64,000 nt of DNA, taken from CAVXNB01 sp963763085 (GTDB taxonomy: Bacteria > Actinomycetota > Acidimicrobiia > Acidimicrobiales > Bog-793). The translations under genes and the position numbers were made by a program. The notes beneath the pieces are model-generated. The model had not been told where the DNA came from, did no database searches, and saw nothing but the letters and a program-made list of their open reading frames with translations. Numbering within the stretch: position 1 is the first letter of the stretch; each line of letters opens with the position of its first letter. Below, piece by piece: positions 45,855 to 55,324 of the stretch. The DNA is taken from NCBI GenBank assembly GCA_963763085.1, contig CAVXNB010000001.1:1-64000 (forward strand), written 5' to 3'.

Positions 45855-47048
45855 ATGGAGCTTCGTAGGATCAACGGACTTCCTCCGTACGTCTTCGCAG
45901 AGATCAACGAGCTGAAGCTGCAGGCGCGACGGGCCGGCGATGACGTCATCGACCTCGGCTTCGGCAACCCGGACATCCCGTCGCCCGACGTCGCCGTCGA
46001 GAAGCTCGCCGAGGCCGTCCACAATCCCCGCAACCACCGCTACTCGGCGAGCCGCGGCATCCCCAAGCTCAGGCAGGCGATCGCCGACCTGTACCTCCGG
46101 CGCTTCGGGGTGCTGCTGGACCCCGACCGCGAGGTGGTGACCACCATCGGAGCCAAGGAAGGGCTCTCGCATCTGATGTGGGTCGTCGTGGGACCGGGAG
46201 ACACGGCGCTCGTTCCGTCGCCCTCGTATCCGATCCACCTGTACGCGCCGCTGTTCGCCGGCGCCGACGTGCGGATGGTGCGTCTCGACGGGCTCGGCAA
46301 CGACGAGGCGGACACCGGTGAGGCGTTCTTCGCCAACCTTGTCGAGGCGTGGGAATCGGCGTGGCCGAAGCCCCGGGTGGCGATCCTCTCGTTTCCGCAC
46401 AACCCGACGACGGCCTGCATCGACCTCGCGACGATGGCGCGCCTCGTCGACTTCGCCCGTGAGCGCGGCGTGCTCCTCGTTCACGACTTCGCCTACTCCG
46501 ACACCGCCTTCGACGGGTTCAGGCCCCCGTCGATTCTCGAAGTGCCCGGCGCGTCCGAGGTCGCGGTCGAGCTCTACACGCTGACGAAGTCGTTCTCCAT
46601 GGCGGGCTGGCGGGTGGCGTTTCTCGTCGGCAACGCCGAGATCGTGCAGGGACTCACCAAGCTGAAGAGCTATCTCGACTACGGAACGTTCCAGCCGATC
46701 CAGATCGCAGCGATCGTCGCCATGAACGAGGCTCCGGACTACCCGAAGGTCGTGAACGAGATCTACCAGGGGCGCCGCGACGCGCTCTGCGACGGGCTCG
46801 CACGCCTTGGCTGGGTGGTGCCGAAGCCGAAAGGCACGATGTTCGTCTGGGCCGAGATCCCCGAGCCGTACAGGGAGATGGGGTCGTTGGAATTCGCCAA
46901 GTTTCTCGTCTCGGCGGGCAAGGTCGCTACGTCGCCGGGGCACGGGTTCGGGCCCGGCGGTGAGGGCTACGTTCGCTTCGCCCTCATCGAGAACGAGCAG
47001 AGGATCGCCCAGGGAATCCGGAGTCTTCGGACGGTCCTGAATCTCTGA
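45855..47048 (+). CDS. Class I/II aminotransferase, alanine/LL-DAP type
   Basis: 397 aa from the ATG at 45855. Family features: DVIDLGFGNPDIPSPDVAV, HRYSASRGIPKLRQAIADLY, VTTIGAKEGLSHLMWVV, LSFPHNPTTACIDLATM, the PLP lysine in YTLTKSFSMAGWRVAFLVG, and the substrate Arg in GEGYVRFALIENEQRI. It resembles alanine transaminases and LL-diaminopimelate aminotransferases. Last gene of the SRPBCC-ROK-luciferase-aminotransferase run. Confidence 0.9.
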   Translation: MELRRINGLPPYVFAEINELKLQARRAGDDVIDLGFGNPDIPSPDVAVEKLAEAVHNPRNHRYSASRGIPKLRQAIADLYLRRFGVLLDPDREVVTTIGAKEGLSHLMWVVVGPGDTALVPSPSYPIHLYAPLFAGADVRMVRLDGLGNDEADTGEAFFANLVEAWESAWPKPRVAILSFPHNPTTACIDLATMARLVDFARERGVLLVHDFAYSDTAFDGFRPPSILEVPGASEVAVELYTLTKSFSMAGWRVAFLVGNAEIVQGLTKLKSYLDYGTFQPIQIAAIVAMNEAPDYPKVVNEIYQGRRDALCDGLARLGWVVPKPKGTMFVWAEIPEPYREMGSLEFAKFLVSAGKVATSPGHGFGPGGEGYVRFALIENEQRIAQGIRSLRTVLNL

Positions 47049-47075
47049 GCTTCGCCGGACCGCGGCGAGGCGATC

Positions 47076-48693
47076 TCAGGAGTTGGTGACGCTCGAGATC
47101 GCGATCGACGTCACGTCTCGGGCTTGTAAGGAGAATTGCCCCGCGATCGGACCCTGTCGCACTTCGACATCGCCGCCGGTGGTCAGGTAGCCGAGGATCG
47201 GCGAAGCGCCCGGAACCGCTCCGGCGGCGACCGCGATGGCCGTGACGCCTGTCGCTTCCTTGGTCCACGCCGGCGCCGAGGTCCCTTCCGCCACGTAGAA
47301 CGCGCTCTTCGTGAGATAGCCGAGAAGCGGTGTGCCGTTCGGCCCGACTGCCGCCAGGGAGATGGCAGACACACTCGTTCGCCTCTTTCGTCCACCGGCC
47401 GGCGAGCGAGCCCGACTTCGCGAAGAAACCTCCCCCCACCGACACGAACCCCAACGCCCCCCGCGCCTCGGTGGTCCCCTCCGCGAGCGCGATCGAGCGC
47501 ACTCCGGAACGCTGCACGGTCGTCCAGGTATCGCCTTTCACGCCGTGCTTCACGAGGAACGCACGGCTTTTGCGAGCCACGTAACCGAGCAGGGGTGCCG
47601 CCGCGCTGCCGTTGTCCGCCAACGCGATCGACGCGACTCCCTTCGCTTCCAGTGTGAAACGTCCCGTGAGCGAGCCGACTTCGGCATAGAAGTTGCCCGA
47701 CGGACTCAAGAAGCCAAGCACAGGTGCTCCCGCGGAGGTGGTCGCAAGTGCGATCGAAGTCGCTCGCGCGGCGGCGAGGACCCAAGTGGGGGAGGAGGCT
47801 TGTCTGACGAGAAAATTGCCGTTTCGGGAAAGGTAGCCGTAGAAGGCCCTGCCGTTGGCGCCTTGGGCTCCTGCGGCGCCGGCCACCACGATCGCGCTCG
47901 CGCCGCTGGCGAGCACACTGAACGAGTTGCCGGGCGCGGAGACACGGGCTTCGAAGTTGGCCGACCGGATGAATCCGACGAGTGGCCGCTGAAAGCTCCA
48001 CGACGGGTTGTGCAACCAGCCCGTGACGTCGTCTCCGACGGTCCAGTTGTGGACCGGGTAGGTGACCCATCCGTCGTTACCTGCGCCGCCGTTCTCCTGA
48101 ATGAGCGTGATGATGCCATCGCCCTCCGGGTCGACGGCGTTCGCTGTGACGACCGCCGTGTGCCCGAAAGGCTCGGCTTGGGATCTGCCTACCGAGACGA
48201 CGTCACCGGGCTGGGGAACGGCGCCCCTCGTGCCGTTCTGCACCACGACGAGATCGGGCCCGTTCGGGTTGTCCGACGCTTTGTAGGCGTCATAGTTGCT
48301 GACGACGTCCCAGCCGTCGGCCGCGTAGGGGTTGACGCCCCACGCCAGGTACATCCACCGCATGGAAAGCTCGACGCACTCCCATTCGAACTCACCCCAT
48401 GCGCCGGGGAAGAAGTCCACCAGATGGTCGGTGCCGCCTTGGGTCGGGCCTGGCCCACAAGCGACCAGACCGTCCCATGAGGCCCCGAGAGGGTGAGAGC
48501 CGGGTGCGTTCTCGGGATCGCACGTCCCGCCCCGCCACCACGCCGGAGTGCCCACGCGGTGCAGGCCGGCCGGCGCAGCGCCGGCGGAGCCGGCGGAGGT
48601 GAGCCCTATGAGGAGGGTCAGCGACGTGCCGAGGACGAGCGCGAGCCAGCAAGCGGCGTGCCTTCTTGTGTCTGCGCGGGTCAGTCCGCCCAT
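47076..48693 (-). pseudogene. Secreted CHAP-domain protein with seven-repeat C-terminus, single-base frameshift
   Basis: The ATG at 48693 starts a signal peptide (residues 1-40). The CHAP amidase domain follows with C106 (WECVELS) and H178 (PFGHTAVV). From about residue 225 there are at least seven repeats of about 43 aa with pattern GYL-x-NG-F-V-x12-A-x-SIAL, probably a propeller or binding array. After WTKEAN the frame breaks: removing one A near 47377 restores ATSVSAISLAAVGPNGTPLL and the frame to TGA at 47076. Peptidoglycan hydrolase or anchoring role inferred. One-base change could be real or an assembly error. Confidence 0.8.
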
Positions 48694-48778
48694 CGATTCT
48701 CAGCCTCGCAAGTACTTCTCAGGAACCTCAGGCGCAACAGAACCTGTCGCCTAGGTATCGGCCATCGCGCCCGGGAGC

Positions 48779-49498
48779 ATGAGCGCGACGTCCGTCGGAA
48801 TACCCTGTGGCGTGGTCTACGACGTGCTCAAGCTGGTATTGAGCCCGTTGTTCCGTGTGTTCTTCCGCGTCCGCGTCACGGGAGCCGAGAACATTCCCGA
48901 GGACGGTGGTGTGATCATCGCCTCGAACCATCAGGCCTTCTGCGACTCGCTGTTCATCCCGCTCGTCGTCCCGCGCCGCGTGACATTCGTGGCCAAGGCG
49001 GATTACTTCAAGAGCTGGAAGACACGGTGGTTCTTCCGTGCCATCGGCCAGATCCCGATGGAGCGGGGCGGCGGAAAGGCGTCGATGCAATCGTTGAATG
49101 ACGCACTCGGGGTGCTCGAACGCGGCGGAGCGCTCGGGATCTACCCGGAGGGCACGCGTCCGCCGGACGACCGTCTGCACCGAGGGCGCACCGGCGTAGC
49201 CCGTCTCATCGTGGCGGCGCAATGTCCCGTGGTCCCCGTCGGCATACGCGGAACCCGTGAGGTGCAGCCGATCGGCAAACGGATGCTGCGCCTGTTCAAG
49301 ACGGTGGAGATCCGTTTCGGAGAGCCGATCGACTTCTGTGCCCGGTACGGTGATCGCCTCGACGACCGGATGGTGCTGCGTCAGATCACCGACGAGCTCA
49401 TGTTCGAGATCAGCGAGCTGTCCGGCCAGACCTACGTCGACCGGTACGCCTCGCGGCGCTCGGCTGACACGCGCCCGGCGTCCGAAGAGTCAGGCTAG
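48779..49498 (+). CDS. plsC: 1-acyl-sn-glycerol-3-phosphate acyltransferase
   Basis: 239 aa. The catalytic HX4D motif is H51-QAFC-D56, the acyl-phosphate binding motif is EGTR (124-127), and VVPVGIRGTREV is motif IV. Phospholipid synthesis at the membrane: acylation of lysophosphatidate. It overlaps the convergent glpK gene by 4 bp; both act on glycerol phosphate lipids. Confidence 0.92.
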   Translation: MSATSVGIPCGVVYDVLKLVLSPLFRVFFRVRVTGAENIPEDGGVIIASNHQAFCDSLFIPLVVPRRVTFVAKADYFKSWKTRWFFRAIGQIPMERGGGKASMQSLNDALGVLERGGALGIYPEGTRPPDDRLHRGRTGVARLIVAAQCPVVPVGIRGTREVQPIGKRMLRLFKTVEIRFGEPIDFCARYGDRLDDRMVLRQITDELMFEISELSGQTYVDRYASRRSADTRPASEESG

Positions 49499-51036
49499 AA
49501 ATCACCGCTTCTGGCGGTTCTCTGCCAGTGCCGGGAGCGCCCGACCGCCGAGAGCCAGCCGGCGTGGTCGGAGTCAGCCCGGCCACGTCTCGGCGCAGGC
49601 TCGAATACCTGGGACCCGCTCGTCAGGGTCTGCAAATCCGCGACCGACCCCCAGAACCCTTCGGCGAGCCCCGCCAGCATTGCTGCGCCCAATGCCGTGA
49701 CCTCGGTCGTCCGGGGGCGGGTGACCGGGACGCCTGCCTGATCGGCTTGGAGTTGCAGAAGGAGGTCCATCGCTGCGACTCCACCGTCGGCGCGCAGTTG
49801 GTTGACTGGCCGGCCGGCAGCGTCGCCCATTGCGTCGAGCACGTCGCGGCACTGATATGCGATGGCCTCGACGGCTGCACGAGCGAGGTGCGCCCGTCCG
49901 GTGCCCTTGGTGATGCCGATGACCGCGCCGCGCGCCTCGGGGTCCCACCACGGGCTCCCGAGGCCGGTAAACGCCGGGACGAGGTAGACGCCGTCGTTGT
50001 TGGGGATCTCGGCCGCGAGCGGGCCGGCCTCGGCCGCTTGGTCGATCAGACCGAGCCCGTCCCGGAGCCACTGAATCGTGGCGCCCGAGGAGAAGACGGC
50101 GCCTTCGAGCGCGTAGACAAAGCCGTCGCCGGCGCCGGGCGGAGCGTGCGCTCCGAGGTCCCACGCGACCGTGGTCAGCACTCCCTCGGCCGGCGGGGGA
50201 ATCTCCCGACCGAGGTTCATGAGGACGAAGCTCCCGGTGCCGTAGGTGACCTTTGTGTCGCCGGGCTCGTGGCAGCCGTGACCGAATAGCGCAGCCTGCT
50301 GGTCGCCGGCGATCCCGCTCACCGGCACGCCCTTGAACGCGCCGCCGGCGACCGTGCTCGCGACCGTCCCGAACCTGCCGGCCGAGGGGAGGACCTCGCC
50401 GAGCGCTTCAAGAGGCACTCCGAACAGGTCGCACAGTTCGTGAGACCACGACCTTTGCTGGATGTCGTAGCAGAGGGTACGACTGGCGTTGGAGGCATCT
50501 GTGGCGTGCACGCCCGAGCCGCCGGCGCCGCCGGTCAGGTTCCAGCAGACCCAGTCATCCACGGTCCCGAGAGCGAGCGATCCGGAGGGTTCGACGCCGC
50601 CATGTTCGATGATCCAGGACCACTTGGTAGCCGAGAAGTAGGGATCGAGCACGAGCCCGGTCCGAGCTCGAACCTGCGGCAGATTGCCGGCCTGGGCGAG
50701 CTCGAGGCACCGGGCGGCCGTCCGCCGGTCCTGCCATACGATCGCGCGGTGCAGGGGGCGCCCCGTCGACCGGTCCCAAGCCACAGCGGTCTCTCGCTGA
50801 TTCGTTATCCCGATCGCAGCCGTGTCGACCGACCGAGCGGACAGCTTCGCCTGCAGCTCAGCCAGGGTTGTCTCGACGAGCGTCCAGATCTCGGCGGCGT
50901 CGTGCTCGACGAGCCCGGGAGCGGGGAAGTACTGGGTGAGCTCCCTGTACGAGACGTCGACGACCTGCCCGTACTCGTCGACGGCAAGGGCACGCACTCC
51001 TGTGGTACCGGCATCGATCGCGACCACGACAGTCAC
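49495..51036 (-). CDS. glpK: Glycerol kinase
   Basis: 513 aa, GTG start. FGGY kinase features: VVAIDAGTTGVRALAVD, GITNQRETAVAWDRSTGRPL, the substrate loop IVWQDRRTA, and GIAGDQQAALFGHGCHEPGD followed by YGTGSFVLMN. The C-terminal ATP site is LRADGGVAAMDLLLQLQAD. Phosphorylates glycerol to glycerol-3-phosphate. Divergent from the ribonucleotide reductase gene. Confidence 0.93.
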   Translation of the reverse strand: MTVVVAIDAGTTGVRALAVDEYGQVVDVSYRELTQYFPAPGLVEHDAAEIWTLVETTLAELQAKLSARSVDTAAIGITNQRETAVAWDRSTGRPLHRAIVWQDRRTAARCLELAQAGNLPQVRARTGLVLDPYFSATKWSWIIEHGGVEPSGSLALGTVDDWVCWNLTGGAGGSGVHATDASNASRTLCYDIQQRSWSHELCDLFGVPLEALGEVLPSAGRFGTVASTVAGGAFKGVPVSGIAGDQQAALFGHGCHEPGDTKVTYGTGSFVLMNLGREIPPPAEGVLTTVAWDLGAHAPPGAGDGFVYALEGAVFSSGATIQWLRDGLGLIDQAAEAGPLAAEIPNNDGVYLVPAFTGLGSPWWDPEARGAVIGITKGTGRAHLARAAVEAIAYQCRDVLDAMGDAAGRPVNQLRADGGVAAMDLLLQLQADQAGVPVTRPRTTEVTALGAAMLAGLAEGFWGSVADLQTLTSGSQVFEPAPRRGRADSDHAGWLSAVGRSRHWQRTARSGDF

Positions 51037-51231
51037 GGCGGCACGGTAGTCCGTGCGGCGACGAGGGCGCCCGCCGAGGGCGTCTGGGGCGGCCGGCCTG
51101 CGCCTCAGGCCGCCTGGCGTGCGCCTCGGGCCGGCGGCGCACAGCGCCGGCTCCAGTCCACCTTGCGACGGTAAGCAAATGCAAACCTTCGCGAGCGGGC
51201 GCTGACCAGGGACGACGGCGTCTCCTTTCCG
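51037..51231. other. GC-rich gene-free stretch between glpK and nrdJ
   Basis: Contains overlapping self-complementary GC blocks and two near copies of TGCGCCTC-GGCC at about 51100 and 51119. No gene and no riboswitch fold was recognised here. Confidence 0.5.
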
Positions 51232-51261
51232 TTGACAGGGACGTAACTACGGTGCTGTAAT
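51232..51261 (+). promoter_or_regulatory. Sigma-70-type promoter of nrdJ
   Basis: TTGACA (51232-51237) and TGTAAT (51256-51261) with an 18-bp spacer. A transcript starting near 51268 would have a leader of about 115 nt. Confidence 0.65.
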
Positions 51262-51292
51262 TATCCTCCTATCTGGTAGCTGGGTCAGGGGC

Positions 51293-51312
51293 TACCACAA
51301 GATATTGTGGTA
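51293..51312 (+). promoter_or_regulatory. NrdR-box-like palindrome
   Basis: TACCACAAGATATTGTGGTA: 8-bp perfect arms around GATA. The core CACAAGATATTGTG is close to the NrdR-box pattern found before ribonucleotide reductase genes. It lies downstream of the promoter. A second box at the usual spacing was not convincing. Confidence 0.6.
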
Positions 51313-51382
51313 TTGGGGATCGGCGGCGAGCCGGTAGGAATATCGAGCGGCGGAGGAATCCGCCAAGGAGGGGTCCATTTTC

Positions 51383-54300
51383 ATGGCCATTGCAGGAGAG
51401 CGCCTCGGGGTCGGCATCCGCCGCCATTTCACGACCGAATCCCGTCACCCCTACGACGAGGTCGTCTGGGAACGCCGTGACTCGCGCATCAGCGACTATC
51501 GCACCGGGGCAGTCGCCTTCGAGCAGCTCGGCGTGGAGGTGCCTTCGACCTGGAGCCTCAATGCGACCAACATCCTCGCCCAGAAGTACTTCCGCGGCAC
51601 GCTCGGTCAGCCGGGACGCGAGTCCTCGCTTCGCGAGGTTGTCGACCGCGTCGTGGACACGATCACGGCATGGGGCGTGAAGGACGGCTATTTCGTCGAT
51701 GACACCGAGGCTGCCGCATTCAGCGACGAGCTCAAGCACCTCATCGTCCAGCAGAAGGCGGCGTTCAACTCGCCGGTCTGGTTCAACATCGGGGTTCCTG
51801 GAGTTCCGCAGCAGGCCAGCGCATGCCAGCCGTACGACGCCCTCGTCTCGACGCCTGACGGTCTCGTCCCGATCGGACGCCTGGTCGAGGACGGGGCGGT
51901 CGGCGCCAAGGTGTTCGACGCCCGTGGGGTGACCCAGGTAGTCGCCGTCAAGGCCAACGGACGCAAGCATGTCCTGCGCCTCACGACCAAGTCCGGACAC
52001 CAGCTCGAGGTCACTGCCGATCACCTCGTGTGGCGCCCAAGTGGGGAGGGCACCGGCAGGTTCGTTCCCGCAGGGGAGCTTCAGGTCGGTGATCAGCTGA
52101 GCTGGCATCGCACCGATTCCTCGGGCGGAGGGGAGATCTCGCCGCGCTGGATCGCGGAGGCGGCGCTCGCCGGTTGGTTGCAGGCGGACGGGTTCTGCGG
52201 CCGCTACGAGGGGACGAACCGATCACTCACGATCGAGGCGATGACAGTGACATCGGCTGAGCTCGATTGGGTGACCGGCCTCCTCGATGTCGTGTTCCCC
52301 GAAGTGCATCGCCACGAGCGGCGTGTGACGACGAAGGACAAGATGCTCGATTGCCGCCGTACCCGGCTTTACGGGCGGGAGCTCGAAGACTTCGTTGCTC
52401 GCTGGCAGCTCGAGGAGCGGGGCGCCCCGATGTCGGTCCCGGCGCAGCTGTACACCGCACCTCTGCCCGTCGTGGCGGCGTACCTCCGAAGCCTGTTCCA
52501 GGCCGAAGGGTACGTGTCGGTGCGCGAGAAGTCGGCAGCGATCGGTCTCGACATGATCTCCGAAGGGATCGTCCGGGGTGTCCAGGCGCTGCTCGCTCGT
52601 TTCGGCATCTTCTCCCGAGTGTCATTCAAGTCCGACCGTCGCGCTGACCGACACGGATGCTTCAGCCTCACGATCCAGCCCCTCGGTGACCGGAGGTCCT
52701 TCGCCGACGAAATCGGCTTCATTGATCCCCGTAAGGCCGCGAAGCTGGAGGACTCCCTGGCCATGGCCGGCTTGGCAACCCGCCCCTCGAAGCGCCTGGA
52801 GATCGCCTCGATCGAGGACGCGGGTGAGACCGAGGTCTACGACATCGAGACCGAGAGTGGCGAGTACCTGAGCGCCGGCCTCCGGGTTCACAATTGCTTC
52901 ATCCTCGCCGTCGAGGACTCGATGTCCTCGATCCTCAACTGGTACGTCGAGGAGGGAACCATCTTCAAGGGCGGCTCGGGCGCCGGCGTCAACCTCTCGA
53001 ACATCCGGTCCTCACGAGAACTGCTCCAGGGGGGCGGCACCGCCTCGGGCCCAGTGAGCTTCATGCGCGGAGCCGACGCCTCTGCCGGCACGATCAAGTC
53101 GGGCGGCAAGACACGCCGCGCAGCGAAGATGGTGATCCTGGACGCCGATCATCCGGACATCCACGAGTTCATCTGGTGCAAGGCGCGTGAGGAGCGCAAG
53201 GCACGGGTGTTGGCGCAGGCTGGCTTCGATATGGACCTGGACGGAATCGACAGCCACTCGCTGCAGTACCAGAACGCCAACAACTCGGTCCGGGTGACTG
53301 ACGAGTTCATGCAGGCGGTCCTCGATGACAGCGACTGGGAACTCGTCGGCCGGGTCTCGGGCGAGGCCGTCGAGACGGTGAAGGCGAGGGAGCTGTTCCG
53401 TGAGATCGCCGCCTCTGCATGGGAATGCGCCGATCCGGGGATGCAGTTCGACACGACGATCAACAAGTGGCACACGGCGCCCAACACCGGCCGGATCACG
53501 GCGAGCAACCCGTGTTCGGAGTACGTCCACCTAGACAACAGCAGCTGCAATCTGGCCAGCCTGAACCTCATGCGGTTCTTGAACGACGACGACAGCTTCG
53601 ACATTGAGGGATTCGAGGCCGCGGTCGCCGTCGTCTTCACGGCGCAGGAGATCCTCATCGGCAATGCCGACTACCCGACGGAGAAGATCGCCGAGACGAC
53701 CCGGCGCTTCCGGGAGCTCGGACTCGGCTATGCGAATCTCGGAGCGCTACTCATGGCCCAGGGCCTGCCGTACAACTCCGAGGAAGGCCGCGCCATGGCA
53801 GCGGCGATCACGGCCTTGATGACCGGCGCCGCGTACGTGACCTCGGCTCGCACGGCCGCGCGAATGGGGCCGTTCGCCGGCTTCCACGAGAACGCTGGCC
53901 CGATGCTCGAAGTGCTGCGGATGCACCGTCGCGAAGTGGCGAAGATCGATGAGGAACAAGTGCCGACCGAGCTGCTGTCCGCGGCACAGGAGGCATGGGA
54001 CACCGCCGTCGAGCTCGCCGAGGCGCATGGTGTGCGCAATTCCCAGGCGACGGTGCTGGCGCCGACGGGCACGATCTCGTTTCTCATGGATTGCGACACG
54101 ACGGGCATCGAGCCCGACCTCGGGCTCGTGAAGACGAAGAAGCTCGTGGGCGGTGGCACGATGTCGATCGTCAACCAGACGGTCCCGCGGTCGCTGAAGC
54201 GACTCGGCTACAGCCCCGACGAGATCGACGAGATCGTCGCCTACATCGACGAGCACAAGTCCATCGTGGGCGCGCCGAAGCTTCAAGCGGACCATCTCCC

Positions 54301-55324
54301 CGTCTTCGCCTGTTCAATGGGGGACAACACGATCCACTATCTCGGGCACGTGAAGATGATGGCGGCAGCACAACCCTTCATCTCGGGCGCCATATCCAAG
54401 ACGGTGAACATCCCTGAGGACGTCACTGTCGAGGAAGTGGAGCAGATGCACGTCGATGCCTGGAGGATGGGCCTGAAGGCGGTCGCCATCTACCGAGACA
54501 ATTGCAAGGTGGCTCAGCCGCTTGCGACGACGAAGCGGGGAGAAGCGGCGGCGCCGCTCGTCGGCGAGGATTCGGCCGTGTCCGTTGCCGCCGACGCGGT
54601 AGTTCACGCCCGTGAAGCAGCGCTGCTCGAGCGCATCGCGGAGCTCGAGGGCGCGCTGCAGGCGAGCCACGTCGTGGCTCCGGCCACGACGACCCGAACG
54701 CGCCTGCCGCGCAAGCGGCGGTCGAACACCTTTGCGTTCCGAGTGGCCGACTGCGAGGGCTACGTCACCGTCGGCGAGTACGAGGACGGTCGTCCTGGCG
54801 AGGTCTTCATGAAGGTCTCCAAGCAGGGCTCGACGTTGTCCGGCGTGATGGACGCCTTCTCGATTTCGGTCAGCCTGGGGCTTCAGCACGGAGTGCCTCT
54901 GTCGACGTTCGTGCGGAAGTACACCAATATGCGCTTCGAGCCGGCGGGAATCACCGACGACCCGGAGTTGCGGCTCGCTTCGAGTCTGGTCGACTACATC
55001 TTCAGGCGCTTGGCGCTCGACTACTTGAGCTTTGATGAGCGCCTCGAGCTCGGCGTTCTCTCGACGGGAGAGCGGACTCAGCCCACGTTGCCGGGCCTCG
55101 AGGACGTCGACGACGGACCGGCGGCGCGGGCCGACCGTGAGCGGTTCGGCGCCGGCGGGGACGCCGTGGTGGCCCGTCAACCCGGCGATCCCGAAGGCTA
55201 CGGGCGCGTGCCGCAGATGGAGAGTCGAGATGCGCCGTTCTGCTACGCCTGTGGCAATGTCATGCAGCGAGCCGGCTCGTGTTACGCCTGCCCGAGCTGT
55301 GGCGCGACGAGCGGGTGCTCCTAG
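51383..55324 (+). CDS. nrdJ: Adenosylcobalamin-dependent (class II) ribonucleotide reductase with intein
   Basis: 1313 aa precursor; ATG after AAGGAGG. Extein blocks: RRDSRISDYRTGAVAFEQLG, TWSLNATNILAQKYFRG, AFNSPVWFNIGVPG, then (after the intein) CFILAVEDSMSSILNWYVEE, GGSGAGVNLSNIRSS, NPCSEYVHLDNSSCNLASLN (active-site Cys, N-x-C-x-E), LAPTGTISFLMDCDTTGIEP. The C-terminus has a Cys-rich zinc-ribbon end (CYACGNVM, CYACPSCGA). The extein alone is 956 aa. Makes deoxyribonucleotides. Regulated probably by NrdR. The 3' end overlaps the glycosyltransferase gene. Confidence 0.95.
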   Translation: MAIAGERLGVGIRRHFTTESRHPYDEVVWERRDSRISDYRTGAVAFEQLGVEVPSTWSLNATNILAQKYFRGTLGQPGRESSLREVVDRVVDTITAWGVKDGYFVDDTEAAAFSDELKHLIVQQKAAFNSPVWFNIGVPGVPQQASACQPYDALVSTPDGLVPIGRLVEDGAVGAKVFDARGVTQVVAVKANGRKHVLRLTTKSGHQLEVTADHLVWRPSGEGTGRFVPAGELQVGDQLSWHRTDSSGGGEISPRWIAEAALAGWLQADGFCGRYEGTNRSLTIEAMTVTSAELDWVTGLLDVVFPEVHRHERRVTTKDKMLDCRRTRLYGRELEDFVARWQLEERGAPMSVPAQLYTAPLPVVAAYLRSLFQAEGYVSVREKSAAIGLDMISEGIVRGVQALLARFGIFSRVSFKSDRRADRHGCFSLTIQPLGDRRSFADEIGFIDPRKAAKLEDSLAMAGLATRPSKRLEIASIEDAGETEVYDIETESGEYLSAGLRVHNCFILAVEDSMSSILNWYVEEGTIFKGGSGAGVNLSNIRSSRELLQGGGTASGPVSFMRGADASAGTIKSGGKTRRAAKMVILDADHPDIHEFIWCKAREERKARVLAQAGFDMDLDGIDSHSLQYQNANNSVRVTDEFMQAVLDDSDWELVGRVSGEAVETVKARELFREIAASAWECADPGMQFDTTINKWHTAPNTGRITASNPCSEYVHLDNSSCNLASLNLMRFLNDDDSFDIEGFEAAVAVVFTAQEILIGNADYPTEKIAETTRRFRELGLGYANLGALLMAQGLPYNSEEGRAMAAAITALMTGAAYVTSARTAARMGPFAGFHENAGPMLEVLRMHRREVAKIDEEQVPTELLSAAQEAWDTAVELAEAHGVRNSQATVLAPTGTISFLMDCDTTGIEPDLGLVKTKKLVGGGTMSIVNQTVPRSLKRLGYSPDEIDEIVAYIDEHKSIVGAPKLQADHLPVFACSMGDNTIHYLGHVKMMAAAQPFISGAISKTVNIPEDVTVEEVEQMHVDAWRMGLKAVAIYRDNCKVAQPLATTKRGEAAAPLVGEDSAVSVAADAVVHAREAALLERIAELEGALQASHVVAPATTTRTRLPRKRRSNTFAFRVADCEGYVTVGEYEDGRPGEVFMKVSKQGSTLSGVMDAFSISVSLGLQHGVPLSTFVRKYTNMRFEPAGITDDPELRLASSLVDYIFRRLALDYLSFDERLELGVLSTGERTQPTLPGLEDVDDGPAARADRERFGAGGDAVVARQPGDPEGYGRVPQMESRDAPFCYACGNVMQRAGSCYACPSCGATSGCS
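51824..52894 (+). mobile_element. Intein with LAGLIDADG homing endonuclease domain
   Basis: 357 aa, from C148 to the HN before C505. The N-terminal splicing block is CQPYDALVSTPDGLVPIG, block B is LEVTADHLVW (T-x-x-H), the endonuclease motifs are LAGWLQADGF (near 261) and YLRSLFQAEGYV (near 366), block F is EVYDIETESGEYLSAGL, and block G is RVHN followed by Cys+1. All splicing residues are present, so it should be active. It interrupts the extein at A147/C505 (SA-CFIL), an active-site cysteine position. Confidence 0.93.

Noticed and set aside
51060..51170. GC-rich self-complementary stretch before nrdJ as a cobalamin riboswitch
   Set aside because: I could not find the conserved B12-box or a consistent fold, and a good promoter lies downstream of it.
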